Part shown: piece by piece, positions 6,101 through 6,247 of the stretch
How positions within the stretch are numbered: position 1 is the stretch's first letter
Layout of the letters: each line of letters opens with the position of its first letter
Origin: Candidatus Cloacimonadota bacterium
GTDB lineage: Bacteria; Cloacimonadota; Cloacimonadia; Cloacimonadales; Cloacimonadaceae
Assembly: GCA_023230025.1 (NCBI GenBank)
Contig: JALNYD010000171.1
Location: 1-6,247 of the forward strand
Length of the DNA stretch: 6,247 nucleotides
Direction of reading: 5' to 3'
The notes under the pieces: generated by a model
What the model was told of the DNA's origin: nothing
Seen by the model: only the letters and a program-made list of their open reading frames with translations
Databases searched by the model: none
Translations under genes and position numbers: made by a program

Positions 6101-6247
6101 TGGGTACACCCTCAGTCGCACAAAGCTATAGCCTTAGCAGCAATGATCTTAGTGGAGACATTACGATTACCACATCCGCCCCATTTGAGCTTTCTCTGAC
6201 CGGGACTACCGGATGGGCTACCGAGATAAACGTTAGTGACAGCTACA
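3184..6247 (+). CDS. Large exported protein with two jelly-roll-like domains and beta-sandwich repeats, 3' end outside window
   Basis: An unbroken frame of 1021 codons starts at the ATG at 3184 behind a strong AAGGAG site. Residues 1-20 are a signal peptide (Arg-Lys, hydrophobic core, Ala-Trp-Ala). Residues 21-154 form a jelly-roll-like domain ending in AGIDDITING. Residues 163-269 are repeat 1. Residues 278-428 are a second jelly-roll-like domain with WKVEYSTDAGSTW and ending in MNIDDILLTDY. Repeats 2 and 3 span 435-534 and 539-644. Residues 645-848 are a domain I cannot name. Repeat 4 spans 849-952 and repeat 5 starts at 959. No membrane segment or catalytic motif is visible. The composition, rich in Thr, Ser, Asn and Gly and almost without Cys, fits an extracellular surface or matrix protein. 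An enzyme domain, lamin-tail domain or C-terminal sorting signal could lie beyond the right edge. Exported modular protein is certain; specific function is unknown. Confidence 0.92.
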   Translation, partial: MLRKWILIFSLVLSLGLAWAQVNIIPVRTDVSGFPEWTDTNVAGTNYVQLLVADANTISPAMNFDSYTNETLDFKARTYGGVNAVENEITVSISTNNGGTWTVLGTRLPLSSSLVVMDQFDLSAYSGSQVRIKFSVAGTTNLGAGIDDITINGIATAPVPLLTVVPETLSDFTYEENSGPSAEQSFTVSGTNLDGNVSITAPTNYEISLSSGSGFTTALNVNHSGGTVAETTIYVRLIAGLSVSNYNNETVSITAGTAVPKSVTLNGNVTAEPYEGGYLVNFDGPTENKGGFASGTINLSGLDWDMTEALTGNLANDFFNGIRSARFSGKATSSMTMLADKTGGLGTLSFQYRRYGTDGQVAWKVEYSTDAGSTWTQAGSAFTATADVQTFTEVLNIAGNVRIKFSLVEDTGTSNKRMNIDDILLTDYAGAATPTIYATGTFTDFSTFTGTPSASQSYSLSGANLSANISITAPAGFQVSTDDVSFSSSTSVASSFNGNIYVRLSGASAGNFSGNITHTSTGADPVNLAVSGTVQNPTPTITLTGTLNNFSTTPGTPSATQTYTVEGVYLSGNISIAAPTGFEISLSQAEGFAGSLQLIPTSGTVAPTQIYVRLTGAEAGAFSGDISHSSSGATTQNMAVNGNVATAPTAIVLLRPAQISLADATHQSAVLVQVENYPSDDFRYRLYNGSNQYYPWRADTGAWISSTSYSAGPQIPGTPSSSVSWWIPFQIGSNPTVVASYRDRQGPSYGSPNFQTAALPTATEITTPVPILSSQVNFNTWNDYTEKYIVLAYDATETLIAASSTDLDNGAFTVLVEDGTTITRIEIRDVMNTLIEAVNGTWPQVLNPEIILSSNALDPLYNVSGQPSDEHGYGSYTVSGQDLTENIIVVAPTHFEIAVDIAGPWESDLSLAPTFNNTIYVRLNSEVVGEHSGDITHNSTGAAQVSVRVEGETLAPEGEIIVNSTMTPFYQEVGTPSVAQSYSLSSNDLSGDITITTSAPFELSLTGTTGWATEINVSDSY
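3244..3645 (+). other. First jelly-roll-like domain of the plus-strand protein
   Basis: Residues 21-154 show ISPAMNFDSYTNETLDFKAR, a strand ITVSISTNNGGTW, then DLSAYSGSQVRIKFSV and a closing GIDDITING. The S-x-N-N-G-x-x-W turn, the V-R-I-K-F strand and the final I-D-D-I are shared with the second such domain in the same protein (residues 278-428). They are typical of MAM or choice-of-anchor type beta-sandwich domains that bind ligands or calcium. The exact family is uncertain. Confidence 0.6.
4015..4467 (+). other. Second jelly-roll-like domain, inserted within the repeat array
   Basis: Residues 278-428 begin YLVNFDGPTENKGGFASGTI and contain LTGNLANDFFNGIRSARFSG, LGTLSFQYRRYGTDGQVAWK, VEYSTDAGSTWTQ, NVRIKFSL and MNIDDILLTDY. 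The same S-T-D-x-G-x-x-W turn and I-D-D-I end occur in the first domain. Its place between repeats 1 and 2 breaks the array. It resembles the beta domain often found in front of lamin-tail or nuclease modules in exported FCB-group proteins, from memory only. Confidence 0.6.
5116..5727 (+). other. Unrecognised domain of about 200 residues between repeats 3 and 4
   Basis: Residues 645-848 include LLRPAQISLADATHQSAVLV, VENYPSDDFRYRLYNGSNQY, YPWRADTGAWISSTSY, VSWWIPFQIGSN, VVASYRDRQGPSYGSPN and a second half with YIVLAYDATETLIAASST and TRIEIRDVMNTLIEAVNGTW. It is richer in aromatic residues (Trp, Tyr) and charged residues than the repeats, which suggests a ligand-binding or structural module. The first half reads like an Ig-fold pair of strands around a Tyr/Trp-rich face. 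No catalytic signature is evident and I cannot assign a function. Confidence 0.5.

Larger units (their letters stand above)
3670..6247 (+). repeat. Five beta-sandwich repeats of about 100 residues (interspersed)
   Basis: Repeat copies lie at 3670-3990, 4486-4785, 4798-5115, 5728-6039 and 6058-6247 (cut). The consensus is a D-F or N-F strand, G-T-P-S-A-x-Q-x-Y-x-V-x-G, N-L-S-G-N-I-S-I-T-A-P-x-G-F-E-I-S-L-S, T-x-I-Y-V-R-L-x-G, G-x-F-S-G-D-I-x-H-x-S-x-G-A and V-x-G-x-V. Codons for the invariant IYVRL differ between all copies shown by the four complete repeats except for shared single codons, so the copies are old and selected as protein. The pattern is an immunoglobulin-like beta-sandwich module of exported FCB-group proteins; I do not know a secure family name. 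Confidence 0.8.

Overview
The window holds two very large, divergently transcribed genes for secreted, multidomain surface-type proteins. Both run off the ends of the window, and a 311-base intergenic region separates them. There are no RNA genes, no mobile elements and no CRISPR array. Modular exported proteins of this kind (streptopain-like domain plus fibronectin type III array; jelly-roll plus repeated beta-sandwich modules) are typical of the Bacteroidota/FCB group, and the style resembles Candidatus Cloacimonadota. That assignment is inferred from domain style and balanced base composition; there is no phylogenetic marker here.

Left region, minus strand (1-2872): 957 in-frame codons are visible and the 3' end lies outside. 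Order: signal peptide, a domain homologous to C10 (streptopain/SpeB) cysteine peptidases, a jelly-roll-like beta domain, then six complete fibronectin type III modules and the start of a seventh. The main discovery is that the peptidase domain looks catalytically dead. The position of the nucleophilic Cys is Ser58, the position of the catalytic His is Ile192, the Trp-Gly-Trp-Gly-Gly motif is gone, and there is no inhibitory propeptide. The scaffold and the oxyanion-hole Gln (Q38) remain. The open frame is intact, so this looks like a maintained pseudoenzyme rather than a decayed gene.

Centre (2873-3183): a divergent intergenic region with a ribosome binding site for each gene, a perfect 7-bp inverted repeat (2908-2933), a GC-rich 5-bp hairpin (3129-3146) and a short direct repeat (3115-3124). 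No terminator and no convincing small gene is seen.

Right region, plus strand (3184-6247): 1021 in-frame codons are visible and the 3' end lies outside. Order: signal peptide, a jelly-roll-like domain, a beta-sandwich repeat, a second jelly-roll-like domain, two more repeats, an unrecognised domain of about 200 residues, then one complete and one cut repeat. The repeats share a consensus of GTPSAxQxYxVxG, then NxSITAPxxFEISLS, then TxIYVRLxG. No catalytic domain is visible; one could lie beyond the right edge.

Together the two genes look like a divergent pair encoding exported binding or adhesive proteins at the cell surface. A joint role is inference from adjacency and shared architecture only.
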